From Bacillota bacterium (lineage in GTDB: Bacteria > Bacillota > Negativicutes > Sporomusales > UBA7701), in assembly GCA_023415075.1 (NCBI GenBank), contig JAEZLU010000361.1, forward strand, positions 1-7,907: a DNA stretch of 7,907 nucleotides. The letters run 5' to 3'. The notes under the pieces are model-generated. The model saw only the letters and a list, made by a program, of their open reading frames with translations, did no database searches and was not told the DNA's origin. Positions 5,605 to 7,907 of the stretch are shown in pieces. The position numbers were made by a program, and so were the translations under genes. Each line of letters starts with the position of its first letter. The first letter of the stretch is position 1.

Positions 5605-6486
5605 ATGGAACAAGGCACTTTTCGGGTAAAAGCCGGCCTGGCGGAAATGCTCAAGGGCGGCGTTATAATGGATGTCACCACTCCTGAACAGGCCAAAATC
5701 GCCGAGGAAGCAGGCGCTTGCGCAGTAATGGCTCTCGAGCGCGTCCCGGCTGACATCCGGGCCGCCGGTGGCGTGGCCCGTATGGCCGACCCCACTATTA
5801 TCCTGCGGATTATGGACGCCGTCACCATCCCGGTTATGGCCAAGGCTCGCATCGGCCACTTCGTCGAAGCCCAGGTCCTCGAGGCCCTCGGCGTCGACTA
5901 TATAGACGAAAGTGAAGTCCTTACCCCGGCCGACGACAAATTCCACATCAACAAGCATGACTTCAAGGTACCTTTCGTTTGCGGCGCCAAAAACCTCGGC
6001 GAGGCCCTCCGCCGCATTTCCGAAGGCTCGGCGATGATCCGCACCAAGGGCGAACCCGGCACCGGCAACGTCGTCGAAGCAGTCAAACACATCCGCATGG
6101 TCATGAGCGAAATCCGCCTGCTGCAAAACCTGCCGGAAGAAGAAGTGGCCGCCTTCGCCAAAAACATCGCCGCACCTGTCGACCTTGTCAAAGAAACCAA
6201 AAAACTCGGCCGCCTGCCGGTCGTCAACTTTGCCGCCGGCGGAATCGCCACCCCGGCCGACGCCGCCCTGATGATGCAGCTCGGCTGCGACGGCATCTTC
6301 GTCGGCTCCGGTATCTTCAAATCGACCGACCCGGCCAAACGGGCCAAAGCCATCGTCGCCGCCACCACCTACTACAACGACCCCAAAGTCCTGGGCGAAG
6401 TCTCCCGCGACCTCGGCGAAGCCATGCCCGGCCTCGAAATCTCGACAATCGCCCCCAACGAGCGGATGCAGGAGCGGGGCTGGTAG
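5605..6486 (+). CDS. pdxS: PLP synthase subunit PdxS (pyridoxal 5'-phosphate synthase)
   Basis: The 293-residue product is the (beta/alpha)8-barrel synthase subunit of the DXP-independent B6 pathway. It condenses ribose 5-phosphate, glyceraldehyde 3-phosphate and ammonia into PLP in the cytoplasm. Catalytic positions are intact: D23 in VIMDVTTPEQ, K80 in PVMAKARIGHFVEAQ (equivalent to B. subtilis K81, which binds the sugar), and K148 in IRTKGEPGTGN (equivalent to K149). The phosphate-site glycines (FAAGGIATPAD and FVGSGIF) and the C-terminal end ERMQERGW are also present. Length matches the family (about 290-295). The start has AGGAGG 9 nt upstream. The next gene, pdxT, follows after 3 nt and supplies ammonia by hydrolysing glutamine. 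Identity is very secure. Confidence 0.98.
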   Translation: MEQGTFRVKAGLAEMLKGGVIMDVTTPEQAKIAEEAGACAVMALERVPADIRAAGGVARMADPTIILRIMDAVTIPVMAKARIGHFVEAQVLEALGVDYIDESEVLTPADDKFHINKHDFKVPFVCGAKNLGEALRRISEGSAMIRTKGEPGTGNVVEAVKHIRMVMSEIRLLQNLPEEEVAAFAKNIAAPVDLVKETKKLGRLPVVNFAAGGIATPADAALMMQLGCDGIFVGSGIFKSTDPAKRAKAIVAATTYYNDPKVLGEVSRDLGEAMPGLEISTIAPNERMQERGW

Positions 6487-6489
6487 CAG

Positions 6490-7065
6490 ATGAAAGTAGG
6501 CGTACTTGCCCTCCAGGGCGCTTTTCGCGAGCACCGTCTAACGCTCGAGCGCTGCGGGGCCGAGGCGATCGAAGTCAGGAAACCTGAGGATATCGCCGAC
6601 ATTGACGGTCTGGTAATTCCCGGCGGCGAAAGCACCACCATCGGCAAGCTGCTGGTGGAGTGGGGCCTCATGGAGCCGATAAAGGAGCGGGCCGCCGCCG
6701 GCATGACCATCTACGGCACCTGCGCCGGCATGATCCTGCTGGCGAAGGACATCATCGGCAGCGACCAGCCGCGGCTGGGGCTCATGGACATCAGCGTCCG
6801 CCGCAACGCCTTCGGCCGCCAGCGGGAAAGCTTCGAGGCCGACCTCTATGTCGGCGACTTCGGTGCCGAGCCGGTCAGGGCCGTCTTCATCCGCGCCCCC
6901 TACATCGAGCGCGTCGGCCCTGGCGTCCGCGTGCTGGCCGCTGTCGGCGACCATATCGTCATTGCCCGTCAGGGCCAGTTCCTGGCCACCGCCTTCCACC
7001 CCGAGCTTACCCGTGACGACCGTATTCACCAATATTTTATCGCCATGATCCGCGGACAGGCATAG
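6490..7065 (+). CDS. pdxT: PLP synthase glutaminase subunit PdxT
   Basis: This 191-residue class I-type glutamine amidotransferase hydrolyses glutamine and passes ammonia to PdxS; in known systems 12 PdxT decorate a PdxS dodecamer. The start MKVGVLALQGAFREH and the motif IPGGESTTIGKLL are diagnostic. The triad is complete: nucleophile C78 in YGTCAGMILLA, with H170 and E172 in TAFHPELTRD. Length is normal. The ATG is 3 nt after the pdxS stop. The only purine-rich site (GGAG, 6471-6474) lies 15 nt away inside the pdxS end, so translation is probably coupled to PdxS, which would help keep the two subunits in balance. The gene ends just before a hairpin terminator. Confidence 0.98.
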   Translation: MKVGVLALQGAFREHRLTLERCGAEAIEVRKPEDIADIDGLVIPGGESTTIGKLLVEWGLMEPIKERAAAGMTIYGTCAGMILLAKDIIGSDQPRLGLMDISVRRNAFGRQRESFEADLYVGDFGAEPVRAVFIRAPYIERVGPGVRVLAAVGDHIVIARQGQFLATAFHPELTRDDRIHQYFIAMIRGQA

Positions 7066-7068
7066 CGG

Positions 7069-7119
7069 AAAAGCCGGTGGGTAGGGTAAACTACTTTCAC
7101 CGGCTTTTGAATAACTTTT
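7069..7119 (+). terminator. Hairpin terminator after pdxST
   Basis: AAAAGCCGGTG (7069-7079) pairs perfectly with CACCGGCTTTT (7098-7108). Inside the loop a second stem, GTAG and CTAC (7081-7084, 7091-7094), can stack on it across a small asymmetric bulge. The tail is TTTTGAATAACTTTT. It begins 4 nt after the pdxT stop. Because A4 opposes T4 it could also stop minus-strand transcription. Confidence 0.75.
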
Positions 7120-7132
7120 CGGGGGACCTGCC

Positions 7133-7907
7133 ATGACCGCCATTACCCTGGCCCAGCTCCAAACCGAATTTGCCGTTTCTGCCGGCCGCCGGGCGGCCAT
7201 TGCCGCCGATTTTCGGGCCGCCATGGCTGCCGGCCTCGCCGGCCGTCCCAGCCCGCTTAAAATGCTGCCCTCCTTCCTCGGCCGGCCTACCGGCCGGGAA
7301 AGCGGCCAATACCTGGCCCTCGACTTTGGCGGCAGCAATGTGCGGGTCCAGTTGGTCGAACTTCATGGCGACGGCCGCTGGTCGGTCCGCCGCCAGACGG
7401 TCGCGCCGCTCAAGGATCCGGCCGGTCGCTACGACTACACTGCCGCCGCGGCAACCGCCGACGGCCTCTTCGACTTTCTCGCCGGCCAGATCGCTCTTAC
7501 TGTGGACAAGGACGCCGATATCCGGCTCGGCCACACATTTTCCTTCCCCTGCCGCCAGCTTGACGTCGGCCACGCCGTTCTTCTCAACTGGACCAAGGAA
7601 ATCCGCGCCGCCGGCGTCGAAGGCCGCGAAGTGACCGCCCTGCTGACCGCTGCCTTGGCCCGCCGCGGCCTTGGCCGCATCCGGCCGTGCGCCGTCATCA
7701 ACGACACTGTCGGCACCCTGCTGGCGGCCGCCTACACCTATCCGGCGGCCGACATTGCCGCCATCTGTGGCACCGGCCAGAATACCTGCTACTACGACGC
7801 CGAGCGGGCGATGATCATCAATATGGAATCAGGCAACTTCGATATCCTGCCCTTCACCGCCTACGACGCCATGATCGACGCCGCCAGCGAAAAGCCGGCT
7901 CTCCAGC
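7133..7907 (+). CDS. Eukaryote-type hexokinase, N-terminal part (cut by window edge)
   Basis: The frame starts at ATG 7133, with GGGGG 7 nt upstream, and runs off the right edge after 258 residues. It should phosphorylate glucose or another hexose with ATP. The full order of eukaryotic hexokinase motifs is present. LALDFGGSNVRVQLVEL (phosphate-1 loop, D64-N69) comes first, then GHTFSFPCRQ (133-142) and LLNWTKEI with T154-K155 for sugar binding. VINDTVGTLLAAA follows with catalytic D191, then CGTGQNTCYYD and NMESGNFD with E232. The human-type NMEWG reads NMESG here. Usual length is about 430-460, so roughly the last 180-200 residues, including the adenosine-binding part and a second sugar-binding Glu, are missing. 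It is not an ROK glucokinase or bacterial Glk, which lack the WTK and FSFPC signatures. The pdxT terminator suggests separate transcription, though I see no clear promoter in the 24 nt after the hairpin. Confidence 0.92.
   Translation, partial: MTAITLAQLQTEFAVSAGRRAAIAADFRAAMAAGLAGRPSPLKMLPSFLGRPTGRESGQYLALDFGGSNVRVQLVELHGDGRWSVRRQTVAPLKDPAGRYDYTAAAATADGLFDFLAGQIALTVDKDADIRLGHTFSFPCRQLDVGHAVLLNWTKEIRAAGVEGREVTALLTAALARRGLGRIRPCAVINDTVGTLLAAAYTYPAADIAAICGTGQNTCYYDAERAMIINMESGNFDILPFTAYDAMIDAASEKPALQ

Noticed and set aside
5569..6534. A 321-codon open frame on the minus strand across pdxS
   Set aside because: It is antisense to an unmistakable PdxS and has no family-like motifs.
1..7907. CRISPR arrays, insertion sequences, tRNA or rRNA genes
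   Set aside because: No regularly spaced repeats, transposase-like frame with terminal inverted repeats, tRNA cloverleaf or rRNA sequence was seen on either strand.

Overview
The window looks like a chromosomal stretch of a GC-rich, low-GC-type-signalled Firmicute, most plausibly a member of the Negativicutes (Sporomusaceae-like). This is an inference from strong AGGAGG-type ribosome binding sites, TTG/GTG starts, sigma-A-like promoters, a PIN-PhoH ATPase of the YlaK type, the two-gene pdxS-pdxT vitamin B6 pathway, and a eukaryote-type hexokinase of a kind I associate with that group. No mobile element, CRISPR array, rRNA or tRNA is visible. Codon and base usage look uniform.

Left part, minus strand (1-2776): a PIN-PhoH ATPase/ribonuclease-type protein (TTG start at 2776) is followed by an ArsB/NhaD/SLC13-superfamily ion permease that runs off the left edge. 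The permease has its own promoter (about 1335-1363). Its roughly 95-nt leader contains a perfect 10-bp hairpin whose 3' arm is also complementary to the permease Shine-Dalgarno sequence.

Centre (2777-3155): a divergent control region fires phoH leftward. To the right it carries an extended -10 promoter for a 35-codon membrane-like small ORF (2943-3050), then a third promoter for the next gene. Several short palindromes lie in and around these promoters.

Right part, plus strand (3156-7907): a ProC/F420-oxidoreductase-like Rossmann protein ends in a clear intrinsic terminator. Then come a MocR-type regulator (GntR wing-helix fused to an aminotransferase fold), pdxS and pdxT, and a hairpin terminator. 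The last gene is the N-terminal 258 codons of a eukaryote-type hexokinase. PdxS and PdxT together form PLP synthase, making pyridoxal 5'-phosphate from ribose 5-phosphate, glyceraldehyde 3-phosphate and glutamine. The MocR protein, whose aminotransferase domain should bind PLP, is very likely the PdxR-type regulator of that pathway. A similar short sequence occurs over its own -35 box and just upstream of the pdxS promoter, which would fit self-repression plus pdxS control.

Most of the window is ordinary housekeeping sequence. The items worth a second look are the permease leader hairpin, the shared mocR/pdxS motif, the small ORF with its promoter, and the hexokinase. I do not see convincing evidence of a wholly new multi-gene system.
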